Below are positions 21,932 to 33,103 of a stretch of DNA of 64,000 nucleotides, in pieces. Numbering within the stretch: position 1 is the stretch's first letter; each line of letters opens with the position of its first letter. The stretch covers positions 287,257,348 to 287,321,347 of the forward strand of contig NC_073746.1 of NCBI RefSeq assembly GCF_029784135.1, written 5' to 3'. The notes under the pieces were generated by a model. That model worked only from the letters and a program-made list of their open reading frames with translations, had not been told where the DNA came from and ran no database searches. The translations under genes were made by a program, and so were the position numbers. This DNA comes from Toxorhynchites rutilus septentrionalis. Its lineage: Eukaryota > Arthropoda > Insecta > Diptera > Culicidae.

Positions 21932-24342
21932 TCGGAACGGGAACGAGACCGACGAAACGTCAGGTGCTGAAATGTATAATGAGCCTTTTTGACCCGTTGG
22001 GCCTGCTGGCGTGTGTGCTGGTACACGGGAAAATAATGATGCAGAATATTTGGCGTAGCGGCATCAAATGGGATGACTTTGTCGACGAAAGCGTCTACGA
22101 ATCGTGGACGAAATGGATTAGCCTGTTGGATGAAGTCAACGAAGTTCGGATTCCAAGGTGTTACTTCGAGAACGCGAGCACTGAGCTGTACCGTTCGTTG
22201 GAGGCCCATGTGTTCGTCGACGCAAGTGAAGCGGCGTATGCAGCGGTGGTGTACTTCCGAACTACCAATCGTTATGGAACAGCGAAATGCGCTCTAGTGT
22301 CAGCCAAAACGAAGGTGGCTCCTCTTCGATATGTCTCCATTCCTCGGTTGGAACTGATGGCCGCGGTATTGGGAACCCGGTTGCTGGTATTTGTGCGTTC
22401 TAATCATTCCATCCGAATCAACCGCGTCATCTACTGGTCGGACTCCGAAGTGACTCTGGCCTGGATCCGGTCAGAACATCGAAGATATCGCCCTTTCGTA
22501 GCCTGTCGCGTTGGAGAAATTCTTTCATCGTCAAACGTAAACGATTGGAGATACGTTCCGAGCAAACTTAACGTCTCAGATGAGGCTACCAAGTGGGGTA
22601 GTGGACCGTGCCTCAGCGCATCAGGCCGCTGGTTCAATGGCCCGACCTTTCTGCAACTGCCAGAGGAGGAGTGGCCTATGCCGAAAAGATCGCTCGCAAC
22701 CACTGATGAAGAATTGCGAGCATGTCATCTGCATCAAGAAGTGCTCATCCTGCGTACTCCGATAGTATACGAACGCTTCTCCAACTGGAACCGATTACTG
22801 CACGCAACGGCATATGTAATAAGGTTTGGAACTTTTCGCAATCAGAAAGGCACAAAATGTAGCATATCGTTGAATCACGAGGAATTCAAGGCAGCCGAGA
22901 TATTGCTTTGGAAACTGATTCAGTCTGAGGTTTACCCAGATGAGTTGACTATTCTTACTAAAAATAAGACAGTACCGATCTGTGAACGACTGATCTTAGA
23001 GAAGTCAAGCCCTCTTCGGATGCTTACACCGATGCTTGATGATGAGGGAGTTCTCCGAGTCGACAGTCGCATTTCCGCGGCACAAGGGGTAGCGGAAGAT
23101 GTGAAGTTCCCAGTGATACTACCGAGAAAACACCACGTCACCAACCTTATCGTCGATAATTTCCATAGGAAGCTTCTCCATGGAAACTCCGAAACGGTGG
23201 TCAACGAAATCCGCCAGCGATTCTACATTGCACATCTGCGCACAGTAGTTCGAGGCATCGAGAAGCGGTGTCAACGGTGCAAGGTGATGAAAGCTAAGCC
23301 TTCAACTCCAAGGATAGGTCCTCTTCCGGAAGCACGCTTGTCGCCTGGAGTTCGCCCATTTACTTATATCGGCATCGACTACTTTGGGCCAATCCTGGTG
23401 AAAGTAAACAGATCCGCAGCAAAACGGTGGGTGTGTCTGATTACGTGTCTCACAATTCGTGCAGTACACGTTGAGGTTGCATATGATTTATCGACGAAGA
23501 GCTGTATCGCCTGTATACGTCGCTTCATCTGTCGCAGAGGGTCACCGAAAGAAATATACTCCGACAATGGTCGGAACTTTACCGGAGCGGAACGAATTCT
23601 GCAAGACTAAATCGAGCGGATCGAGCAGGATGCAGCTACGACGTTCACCAACACCGAGACAAAATGGTTCTTCATTCCGCCTTCCTGTCCCCATATGGGG
23701 GGATTGTGGGAACGCATGGTACGTTCCATCAAGAACGCCATGAAAAGCATTCCCCAAGATGACAAACTCGACGACGAAGGATTACAAACTGTATTGGTAG
23801 AGGCTGAAGAAATTGTCAACTCGCGCCCGCTCACGTACCTACCACTGGACTCAGCAGAGCGAGAAGCACTCACTCCAAACCACTTCATCTTGGGAAGCTC
23901 ATCTGGAGTAGTGCAGCCAATAACAAAGTTAGAAGACTCTGCTAATGAGCTTAATGCATCCTGGAACCTGGTCCAGAAACGTATCGACCATTTCTGGAGG
24001 CGATGGGTTCGGGAATACTTACCCACACTCACCAAACGCACTAAATAGGTTGAAGAGACGAAGCCTGTCCAACCCGGAGACTTGGTCATTGTGATCGACG
24101 ACAGTAGACGAAATGGGTGGATACGTGGACGAATTGTAGAAGTGACTCCGGGCAGCGATGGACGAATCCGGCAGGCGTTGGTTCAAACATCTAGTGGACT
24201 GTTTCGGAGACCTGTCTCAAAGCTGGCAGTGCTGGATGTAGATAGACTTGGTGAGATTGATGGTTCAATTCATTCTCACGGGGAGGGGAATGTTCGCACG
24301 ATCACAGCACCGGCAACCCGGCCCACAGCGCCTTCACTGTAA
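21932..24342 (+). pseudogene. BEL/Pao pol: RNase H, integrase and C-terminal domain
   Basis: After the frameshift the reading resumes with TRPTKRQVLKCIMSLFDPLG. RNase H follows (HVFVDASEAAYAAVVYF, SIPRLELMAAVLG, YWSDSEVTLAWI), then the integrase zinc domain (NFHRKLLHG ... CQRCK). The integrase core has its aspartates in YIGIDYFGPI and YSDNGRNF and its glutamate in MGGLWERM. The end is a conserved BEL C-terminal domain (EIVNSRPLTYLP, LTPNHFILG). In-frame stops occur at 23608 (TAA) and 24046 (TAG); otherwise the frame is open to 24342. The last codons run into the LTR. The few lesions suggest a fairly young copy. Confidence 0.92.
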
Positions 24343-24940
24343 CCGACTTATCGAAGATTGGTTCGCTCCATCAACGGTAGGTTCGCTATCGTTGATGAAG
24401 CGAACCAATGCAACAACAATAGAGCAACACATCAATTGATCATCTGCCCACGGGAAAAATATATTGTTTTTATAGAGATATTATGCAACTTTGAAATTGT
24501 GCCTTAATTTACCTTAAATCTATACTTGTAAGTAGCTTATGTGACTATGTGATTTAATTAAGGAACTACTTATATCCTATTCTTAAACTACAGCTTAAAT
24601 TAAATTATATCTAGCTAAAACAGTGAATTGAACTCCGAATAAGGAATTTGAACTTCGGGTAGGTTAGAAAACCATTGAAATAATTCCTACAATTGGATAA
24701 CCTAAATTAAAATAACTGAATTTCTACAGAACAGGATTCTAATTAAAACTAGATGCTAAAGCATACAGGATTGATCGATCGATTAATCGACGGATAAAAA
24801 AGCTGTCTAAATGCACTATAAAATGTAAGTGAATCAAGTGAATTTACCGCAACCAATATTTATGTTTCAAATAATTTTAGTTTTAAGCAATTACAAATAA
24901 AATTGCTCTAAAGAGTAGTGCTCGTTTGTTGATCGCAACA
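24291..24940 (+). repeat. BEL/Pao 3' LTR with internal hairpin
   Basis: TG...CA ends with a short inverted terminus (TGTTCG against CGCAACA). At 24359-24406 a long imperfect hairpin occurs: TGGTTCGCTCCATCAAC pairs with GTTGATGAAGCGAACCA around a 14-base loop. Confidence 0.75.
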
Positions 24941-25300
24941 ACTGTGTTCTACTAGTAAAGCCCTTTTATTCGATACACACATTGATGGGGTTTTGAGAAA
25001 AAAAATAGCCATTATACGGTAACGGTCATTTTGGATTTGCATTTTTCATAAATAACTGTGGTCTACTAGTCATGCCCTTTCATTTGATACTCATATTTAT
25101 GGGGTTTCGAGAAAATATGCAGTCCGACGTTTTGTAGCGGCCGCCATCTCGGATTTCGAAGGTCTTGGAATACAAAGTGTTTTTTTTTTAATGACAGCAG
25201 AGATAAAGGTGTGTTCTAAATTTCAGATCAATCGGTCAACAGGAAAGAGGTTCAATTTCTGCTAATGTGTGATAACGCAACAGATAAACACTCAAAAAAG
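24941..25300 (+). repeat. Host tandem repeat units, right of BEL
   Basis: Two diverged units start AACTGTGKTCTACTAGT (24939, 25054) and share CCCTTT-ATT-GATAC and ATGGGGTTT. The second unit continues to TTTTGTAGCGGCCGCC and beyond. The partial unit at 20611-20757 belongs to the same repeat. Confidence 0.6.
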
Positions 25301-25721
25301 TCATGCTTAATAAAATCGTTTAATAATGATAATTATAATAATAACAAATGACGTCAATTAGATGTACATATAGAAAATGGCTATAAATCTGTAAACAAAA
25401 AAAAACATATATGAACGAAAAAAGGGAATTAAACCCAAATACGTCATAGAAACCTCAATAGTTGTGGTTTCTGACCTGAGAAAAAACCAAATACCGTCGA
25501 TGGGGGTGAAAATGGGTAAAAAAAAATTAGAGTAAAGCACAATTCGGATTATGTATAAATGTTCTCTAATGATGAACATTCGCAAGTGTTCAAGGAATTG
25601 TTGAATAATATTAAATTTTCACTGAATTACGATAAAATGAAAGTTGACCCAATCTCAACTCTTAAAGGGAGTGACAATGGGTCAAAGTAGTGAATATTAC
25701 ATTCTATTAAGAATTGTGTTT

Positions 25722-27271
25722 TTTTTTTTTTTTTTTAATTCGTTTATTTTTACAGGCTCAGTTACTTAAGTTTAAAGGAGCCGAATTCTTAAATATAATT
25801 TTAAAACTATATATATAAACAATTTTCTTACATCTATGGTTAGTAAGGTGGAAAACCGATTACTCGCGGTGTACTCGAGTTTAGGAGGGTGACATATTTT
25901 TAGGAGAAGGATGGGATATAAGGAAATTGTAACAATGTTGATGAACACTCAATTTATAAATCTATTCGTATATCTATAGTGTATTTACATTTCAACTTAT
26001 TCTACTATTTATAGCAAGGGGACGAATTACCCGCAAAGGAAGGAAAGGAGGGTATAAGGATGTAGGGGCAATCACACACGAAGATCTATAGCTTTAAGGA
26101 AAACATATATATGGGACATGTAATCAAGGTCTAACCGAGCCAACACATCTCTCACCGGCACATTGGGCTGTCTTCCTCGGGCCCGAAGGGAGTTTTTTAA
26201 ATTCGATCTGGCGACCAGATACACCTCGCACGACCAAACAATGTGCTCGATGTCGTGATAACCTTGGCCACAAACGCAGAGATTGCTGCTGGCAAGATTG
26301 AAACGGAAGAGTAGTGCATCTAACGAACAGTGATTGGACATGAGTCGGGAGAAGGTGCGAATAAAGTCCCGACTCAAGTCCAGACTTTTGAACCACGGTT
26401 TGAGGCTAACCTTAGGGATAATCGAGTGAAACCACCGGCCCAATTCGTCTTCATTCCACTTGCGTTGCCAGTTAGCGATGCTATTTTTGCGGACTAAAGA
26501 ATAAAATTCATTGAAGGCGATTTGACGCTGATAAATATCGCCTTCAATTGCACCTACCTTTGCTAATGAGTCAGCCCTCTCATTACCCGGAATGGAGCAA
26601 TGTGAAGGGACCCAGATAAAGGTAATGACATAACAGCGTCTGGATAAAGCACTCAAAATTTCTCGTATTCTCTCAAGGAAGTACGGCGAGTGCTTTTCCG
26701 GCCTCACTGAACGGATAGTTTCGACAGAGCTAAGACTATCCGTTACAATGTAATAGTGTTCAACAGGTCGTGAGGCGACGCTGTCCAGCGCCCAATGAAT
26801 TGCTGCCAATTCAGCAATATACACTGAGCAAGGATTCTGAAGACTGTGTGTGGTGCTAAAAAATTCGTTGAACACTCCAAATCCTGTGGACTCGTTTATA
26901 GTGGACCCATCAGTAAAGTACATATTATCACAATTGATACCCCCATACTTTTCATCGAAGATCGTTGGAGCGATCCTCGATCGTTGGTAATCTGAATATC
27001 CATGGATATCTTGCTTCATGGACAGATCAAAATGCACAGAGGAATTGATGTAGTCAGGGAAACAAACACGGTTAGGAATATGCGAAGAAGGATCAACCTG
27101 CATGGAGATGAATTCATGATATGAACTCATGAATCCGGAGTGAAAATTTAGCTCGATCAGCTGCTCAAAATTTCCGATCACCAATGGGTTCATGACCTTA
27201 CACCGGATGAAGAACCGAAGAGATAATAAATTGAAGCGATCTTTTAGTGGGAGTAGACCTGCCAAAACCAG
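25722..27271 (-). mobile_element. 5'-truncated I/LOA/R1-type LINE, second subfamily
   Basis: A minus-strand RNase H and C-terminal frame with 3' untranslated region and poly-A (T-run at 25720-25736 on the plus strand). A direct repeat AAGAATTGTGTTT flanks it (25709-25721 and 27272-27284), a 13-bp target-primed duplication. The 5' truncation and duplication show one insertion event by incomplete reverse transcription. Confidence 0.92.
26072..27265 (-). CDS. LINE RNase H and C-terminal domain, open frame
   Basis: 397 codons without interruption, a fragment of a longer polyprotein. Order: end of the reverse transcriptase tail (GLLPLKDRFNLLSLRF), then RNase H with all four catalytic sites readable (YFTDGSTIN, AELAAIHWAL, TDSLSSVETI, GNERADSLAK). 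A C-terminal region with LCVCGQGYHDIEHIVWSC follows. It is related to but distinct from the family at 17581 and 61915. The apparent start Met is only the first ATG in a 5'-truncated copy; no promoter is expected. The clean frame indicates recent insertion. It is not a host gene. Confidence 0.85.
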   Translation of the reverse strand: MAGLLPLKDRFNLLSLRFFIRCKVMNPLVIGNFEQLIELNFHSGFMSSYHEFISMQVDPSSHIPNRVCFPDYINSSVHFDLSMKQDIHGYSDYQRSRIAPTIFDEKYGGINCDNMYFTDGSTINESTGFGVFNEFFSTTHSLQNPCSVYIAELAAIHWALDSVASRPVEHYYIVTDSLSSVETIRSVRPEKHSPYFLERIREILSALSRRCYVITFIWVPSHCSIPGNERADSLAKVGAIEGDIYQRQIAFNEFYSLVRKNSIANWQRKWNEDELGRWFHSIIPKVSLKPWFKSLDLSRDFIRTFSRLMSNHCSLDALLFRFNLASSNLCVCGQGYHDIEHIVWSCEVYLVARSNLKNSLRARGRQPNVPVRDVLARLDLDYMSHIYVFLKAIDLRV

Positions 27272-27402
27272 AAGAATTGTGTTTGGAAATCATTTTTTTC
27301 AATAATTTCAATGTAACAACATATAAATATCTTGAATGATTATTTGAGTTATGAAAATAGTGTCAATCCACCTATAAGTGCGATGGAAATGTTTATATAC
27401 AG

Positions 27403-28325
27403 CCATTCCGTGTCAAACCGATATAGTGGTTCTCAAATTTTCGTGAAAAGTGGTAGTTTTGTTGTTTATCGCAAAACATTAGACCCTTACTTTTTATCAT
27501 TAGGGTAATCATTTCCATTTTAGGGTGGTCCAAAACTCATAATTATTGAACTACTGCACCGATTCAGATGATCGACATATCAAATTAATGCCAATTAGCT
27601 AGTCTCTTTTCGTTATACTTGTTATACTTGCAGATAACTTGGATGTCGGTCTTGTTTTGGTGTTTTGTACATGAGTTATGATTTTTCAAAAATAACCGAT
27701 GGTCCGAAAAATCATTTTTCCCATTTTTCCAAAATTGACTTTTTTTTTACTCATAACTTTTGAATTACCGGGCCGATTCAAATGATCAATACTAATTTGA
27801 ATCCACATAGAATACCACATATGCATAAAAAATGGATTCTAGTCGCCTAGATGTAGTTCAGTCGCATAGGAATAAAACTGACAACATGTTAACTTTGAAA
27901 AATCACTCGAAAACGAAAAAAACACTTCTCTGATAATCGGATATGTTATGTAAAAAAACCTCAGCTTCCAAGAAAAAATAAAAAAAAATATGGTGACCTT
28001 AGTTCCGAAACGATGTAAGCTATGACAAACAATTACAATCAATAATTACGAAAACTAAACCTTGTTTTTCTTAAAGTGTAATGTTTCTCTGCAAGCTCAT
28101 TGGCTTTGATTTGATATATCGATCAGCTACGATCTACGTAAATCGGTCCAATAGTTCTAAAGTAATGATTTTTTGAAAAAGGTAATTTTTGTACCAACAT
28201 AAAATGGAAATGGCCACCCTGATGAAACAAATAAAAAAAAACGGGTCTAATATTAAACGATGAGAAATAAAACTACCAATTTTCATGAAAATTTGACAAT
28301 CACTTTATCCGTTTGGCATGGAATT
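27403..28325. mobile_element. MITE with long inverted ends (family also at 41400)
   Basis: The left end CATTCCGTGTCAAACCGATA and the following 120 bp pair with the right end (inverted CATTCCATGCCAAACGGATA), with further homology to CATTTCCATTTTAGGG-type sequence. The region inside contains repeated CATAACTTTTGAA-(T/C)-like and ATGATCGACATATCAAATTAA motifs. No protein is coded. The right end of the copy at 42220-42348 has the same terminus. Confidence 0.75.
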
Positions 28326-28711
28326 AAATTTTGCGCTTAACCCATTCTCACCCCACTCAGTGTAAATAAGAGATTATTTCTAAAATATTGAAATTCGAAT
28401 GGAAAATTTTTTCGATGTTCAAAATCAGTAATGACTCATCTGGCAAGACCTTATAATGCTGGGCATGAGATTTTTTTTCTGAGGTGTTATTTGATGGCTA
28501 TTTATGCATCAAACTTTGATAAATTATTAAATAATAACTATTTGTACTACAGTTAAGTATTATGCATTGGAAATTGTGGAAATATTTCTCCTATTAAACG
28601 GCTTACGGCTTACTAAAATATTCGCAATATTTGTCAAGATATTACTAACAGTAACATTCTACATTTTTGACCCAATTTCACTCCCATAACCCATGTTCAC
28701 CCCCATCGGTA

Positions 28712-30020
28712 TGTCCAATAATATTTTGTTGGAAAAATCTTAGCAATTAACAATTTAAAAATGAAAATCATTCCAGTGGAAAACCCTCGAACCCCGGCCG
28801 TAAACCCGGTTTTGAATCGACTTTAAAGTACCCCAAATGGCTGTTTGCATGATGCTCCTGGAAGAGGTGATATTCGCAAGGACCCGACGTAAAACAAGGT
28901 GCGTAAAATGAAACTCTTGAAAGATCGGGCATCCGTACGGTCGTGCTGAACGACGAAAAGCTGCTTGACGTAGGGATTTATAATGTCTTTCGGACTAATG
29001 GCGCCGCCGCGGAGGTGGAGTGAAATCTTTTTACTGCTTCGGTGTGCTTGTTTATGCGCTTTTTCGCCGACTGCTCCCGTTAAATGGTTACTGTCAAAAC
29101 TGAACTTGCAAATGTAAATTTAAGAGCGTAATGAAGAGCTAATAAAATCCTTGCCCGGGTCGCTAAGTTTGCTTGCGGAGCATTATTATTCGAGCGTATA
29201 CCGTACCTCTGCTTGACGATAGTTGCGATAAACCTTTTTGTGAATTGTGAATTTTGGGTGCGTCCGGTTGCCTTGAATGAAATGCCATCGCATTACGAAA
29301 ATGCTTTGAATTATTCAGCATCGATTCGCCTGAATTTGTCAAACAACCGTGTTCACTGCATTAGGAGACTTGTTTGCACTTTTTGTACTGCCCAAATATA
29401 TTGCGAGCTTCTCGCGAAACACAATCAAATACAAACTGACCCAGTTACTCAACAAACAATTGGCACCTTTTCGCTTTTTAGCACCTAATCGTGCGAAATT
29501 AGTATTACGAAACCAAAGGGCGATAAAAATACCCATCATATAAAGTTTATTGAGATGAATTACAACTACACCCGTTTACGATGGTGCCAGCTCGTGGGGC
29601 TGCTGCTTCCGAATGCTTCCCGTACCCGTTGGCGTTTGCCATACATTTCGTTTTTATATTCGTTTTAATGCACCTTGACTGGATACACTGGTGGCGCCAA
29701 AGCTCCTGGCTCTCGTCTTGCATTCATCCTTAGTACTGGTGTGGTGCTGGTGGGGGGATGTTCAAAATACTCATTAACGACCACATTCGCCAAAGTTTGA
29801 AAAAATAACACCTTTCAGCATTCGAGTTAATACGTAATTTTTAATTCCATTTATTTGCCTTCAGACATGATTTACAAATGCACTTCTATGTTTTGTTTAG
29901 TATCTCTAGGTTGTTTTGTTTTAGAAATGCGATTAGATGCAGAAACCATTTTAGGACGCATATGCAAATATTAATATTGAATTGAATGTTTATTGTACCA
30001 TAAATTACATAATCAATATA
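28712..30020. other. Intergenic DNA, no gene recognised
   Basis: Higher GC around 28780-29220 than the flanking transposons and no recognised repeat, so it may be single-copy host DNA. No exon could be supported. Confidence 0.4.
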
Positions 30021-30550
30021 CAGTGATTAGCAAATTTATTTTTCATTTCTTTCATTTTTCTGGTTAAAACAAAAAGTAAACACATCGTAACCAATCTTAA
30101 AATCTGAGAAAAATAAATGTAAGTTTCCATTGTGAGGTCCCTTGAGTGTTTATGTTTTGAGTGTTTTGACGGTTAGAAACAACTGGCTCGGCTCTGGAGT
30201 ATTTGTACACGTGTTCGCACTTGGTGAAGTCGAGAAAAATGGAGAACGCAGTTATTGCAAAAACAATTCCTTTGTGCATCCAAAAATTGGTCGTTCGAGA
30301 TATCGAGAAAGGCGACCGGACACCACGGTTGTCAAGAAGTGTGACATCAGCAAGGCAGGACTATCTGTCGTCGCAACGAAGCGCATGGGTTCACCAGCAG
30401 GGTGGGTCTGAAGCGGCCTTTCAGCGAGACGAACAAGCTCAAATTCGCCGAAGAGCACGTTGATAAACCGCTGGAGTACTGGTGCTGTAGACAGACGAAT
30501 TCAAATTGGAGCTTTTCAATCGAAAGAGGCTAGTTCGTGAGTGGCGCAAG

Positions 30551-32046
30551 CAGGGTTGCCAACCTTCCAGTTTTTCCTGTATATTGCCATTCTTTTCAAG
30601 CATGCCAGCAAAACAGTCAAAGGTCAAAAATCTCCAGTTTTTTTTTAAATTTTCGAAGTTTTTTTTTGTTATCTTTTCGAGATTTATAAGTTTTTTTACT
30701 CCTTAAAATTATATTTTTTTCTTTCAGTTGTGAGAATCCTACTCCACTCCACTAACATTGAAGACCTTTATGGTGATTATCGCCTTTCTTTAGCTATATC
30801 TTTATATATCCATTATGAACACACAGAAGTACGGTACGGCGTTTTTTCACTAAGTTGCCTCTCATTTATTTATATTCAGTCCAATCAGCAAAATTATGCC
30901 AGTTTTGATAATGTTTATGTACATGATCAATGAATATTTGTCAGTATGTAAAATTTCACACAACGCCGAAGCGAATTGTTCCCCTTCTAGGAAGTGTTCC
31001 AAATATTTGCGATCGAAATGATATCCAGAAAATCGATAATACATTTAGGGAGATCCGAAATCTGGGATTTACTGACTTCACTGTAAACGAGCGCCAGGAT
31101 GCTTCTTTTGTGGTAAATTTTCATCCCAAAAACGTATTACATTAATTTTACTTATTCCAAATTGATAAAAAAATAATTTCAACATGCTTGATTCTTTCGC
31201 ATTCCTCAGCAACCGTTGAGCGATTGATTCTCGTATACGATTCGAATTAATCATAACTAGAAAGTAGAACAGAGACAAAAACTACGCGAGGAATTCTAGC
31301 TTTTAAAAATTATGTAGAAATAAAGAACAATGAAGAAAAATGAAGCAAAGTCAGGATTAGTAAGATTGAACGATTGTTCTCAGAATACAATTTGAACAAA
31401 ACAAAGCTAAGAAATAGAACAGGAACATAAACATTGCGCGGGATTCCAGTTTTCAAAAATTATGTAGACATGCAAAAAGAACAGCAGGATAAGTAAGAAT
31501 GATACAAAAAGCAAAACAAATTATAATGTCATGAAAATGTATGTTCACAAACAGATTGAGGAAAACTTTTATGAGTTTTTTTTTTTGCTTTAAAATTTAT
31601 TGTGAGGGTAATGTAATGGGAGGCAAAGTCGTCATTTAACGAGGATAAGGAACCGAGGCGGTCCCAATCCGCCGAGATGACGCAATCCGAGTTGACCGCC
31701 AATCTTCTGTCAGAAGCGGCGGCCTCTCGCTAGCAAACCTGTCTCCACCAATTGTTAGATAAGAATTTCGCTACCATTACATTGGCCTCACAATGAATTT
31801 CATTACGAGAAAATTAATTAATAATCAAAAATAACGCTCCGGTGACGGTAATTCGTAAGTACAAGTGCTACATTCTGACACTGTCACTGTTGACCCTGAT
31901 ATGTATTGTTAATATAAAAAAAAGAGAAAAAGAAAAGAAATAATTCTTCCACCTTTTTTCAAAGTTTTTTAAAAAAAATTTCCAGCTTTATTCAGTTGTA
32001 TTTTCAAATTTTTCCAGCTTTTTCAAAAATTTGATTGGCATCCCTG
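30551..32046. mobile_element. hAT-like DNA element with 8-bp duplication
   Basis: The ends CAGGGTTGCCAACC and (inverted) CAGGGATGCCAATC are short inverted repeats of hAT type. GGCGCAAG flanks both sides (30543-30550, 32047-32054), the 8-bp duplication of hAT transposases. Most of the interior is AT-rich and non-coding. Frame 30930-31145 (IDNTFREIRNLGF) faintly resembles a hAT transposase segment, without certainty. A further MITE is inserted at 31598-31796. Confidence 0.88.
31598..31796. mobile_element. MITE nested in the hAT-like element
   Basis: Inverted ends ATTGTGAGGGTAATGTAATGG and its near complement ending at about 31796 (CCATTACATTGGCCTCACAAT). The GC-rich core (GAGGATAAGGAACCGAGGCGG, split here as GAGGATAAGGAACC and GAGGCGG) is shared with 44150-44460, so the two belong to one family. 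No coding potential. Confidence 0.75.
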
Positions 32047-32290
32047 GGCGCAAGTCGAGTGAAGAGCTGCAGGAGCGTCACATCCAAGGGACGGTCAAGC
32101 ACGGTGAAGGCAACGGCATGGTGTGAGGATGCTTTTCATGGGGTGGGGTGGGCAGCTTGGTGAAGATTGACGAAACCATGACGGCAGAATCGTTCTGCAA
32201 CAACCTGCGTGAAAATCTCGAGGTCTCCCTCATCAAGACGGACCTTGAAGAACGCTTGGTTTTCAGCAGGATAACGATCCGAAGTAAAGA

Positions 32291-32478
32291 TGAAACGGAT
32301 GTCCGGTAACTATCCGCTGTCCGGCCTATCCGGCCAATATTTACTATCCGGCCGGATACCGGATATAAGAAAAAAAATCAATAATTTCTCATTAACACAA
32401 GATAAATCATATTTTCTAAACTTAAATTAATATTAACTCATAACATTAATTCATGAACACTTTGGATTTCATTATAAT
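32291..32478. other. CCGG-rich short repeat cluster, then AT-rich spacer
   Basis: Between 32300 and 32365 the hexamer TATCCGG or its complement CCGGATA recurs several times with small spacers (for example TATCCGGCCGGATACCGGATA broken over 32342-32365). It may be the end of another DNA element. The remainder to 32478 is AT-rich without features. Confidence 0.5.
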
Positions 32479-32770
32479 TTTGACGTAGGATTGCGTCTTT
32501 CGGGAACATATTGGGGTGTAAATTTTAAATCGAAAATCGAACACATCGTGAAAATTGTTCAATTTCAAACGCTTATTGCTCAGTCATTTCATGGTGGATT
32601 GATAATTTTTTTGCGTCAATAGATTTCGGCACTCGATTACAATTTTTTATATTGAAGAAAATTATATATGTCATAAAAAACTATCGAACAATTAGAAAAT
32701 GTCAACCCCTATCCTAACGGAAATACTCACTTCTGATTGGTCGAAATTGACGACACATGCAGCGATTCTC

Positions 32771-33012
32771 TAACAGAGACATCGAAACCAAGCTGCCTGG
32801 GGGAAATCGGCGTTGCAAATACATGAAAGTAGGCGAACTTTTGTTCCTACCGTAATGTGTTCCCTAACAGAGACATCAAAACCAAGCTGCCAGGGGGAAA
32901 TCGGCGTTGCAAATACATGAAAGTAGGCGAACTTTTGTTCCTACCGTAATGTGTTCCCTAACAGAGACATCAAAACCAAGATGTCCGAGAGAAATCGGTA
33001 TTGCAAATATAT
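32771..33012 (+). repeat. 94-bp tandem repeat, about 2.6 units
   Basis: Units begin TAACAGAGACATC at 32771, 32865 and 32959. Units one and two are nearly identical (a few substitutions); the third is partial and diverged. No coding potential. Confidence 0.9.
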
Positions 33013-33103
33013 GCAAGTCGAGGCATTTTTATATTGCAAGTTAGGTGAGTGATACGATTAATTCATGCAAATAAAATTTAAATTTGGAACTTTAATGTTG
33101 GTT

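Larger units (their letters stand above)
20758..24940 (+). mobile_element. BEL/Pao LTR retrotransposon, 5'-truncated, with 3' LTR
   Basis: A pol reading runs from 20759 to 24342 and overlaps a 3' LTR of 650 bp that begins TGTTCGCACG (24291) and ends GATCGCAACA (24940). A purine-rich GGGGAGGGGAA lies just before the LTR. The 5' LTR, gag and protease are missing: pol starts abruptly at 20758 inside host repeat sequence. Host sequence resumes at 24941 with ACTGTGTTCTACTAG, which matches the neighbouring host repeat unit at 25060. Confidence 0.92.
25492..28711. mobile_element. Terminal-inverted-repeat element carrying two nested insertions
   Basis: The ends TACCGTCGATGGGGGTGAAA (25492) and, inverted, TACCGATGGGGGTGAACAT (28711) pair with each other. 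Inside, at 25722-27271, a LINE with its own target duplication is inserted, and at 27403-28324 another inverted-repeat element. What remains is about 0.75 kb of AT-rich non-coding DNA, so the host element is non-autonomous. Sequences of the CGATGGGGGTGA type are, from memory, frequent in mosquito genomes. Confidence 0.7.
30021..32290 (+). mobile_element. Tc1-type transposon relic, split by a hAT-like element
   Basis: A TA followed by CAGTGATTAGCAAATTTATT (30021) gives a Tc1-like left terminus. Transposase readings lie at 30240-30550 and 32055-32290: RRPFS/LSETNKLKFAEEHVDKPLEYW, a damaged TDEF site (TDEFKLELFNRKR), then SSEELQERHIQGTVKHGEGN, WGCFSW and QQDNDPK. These are the DD34E-type transposase landmarks up to the second aspartate. 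The right terminus and catalytic glutamate are absent. Several frameshifts make it inactive. The frame is interrupted at 30551 by a 1.5-kb insertion. Confidence 0.85.

Noticed and set aside
21667..22209. 180-codon minus-strand frame within BEL pol
   Set aside because: Shadow of the well-supported plus-strand pol reading.
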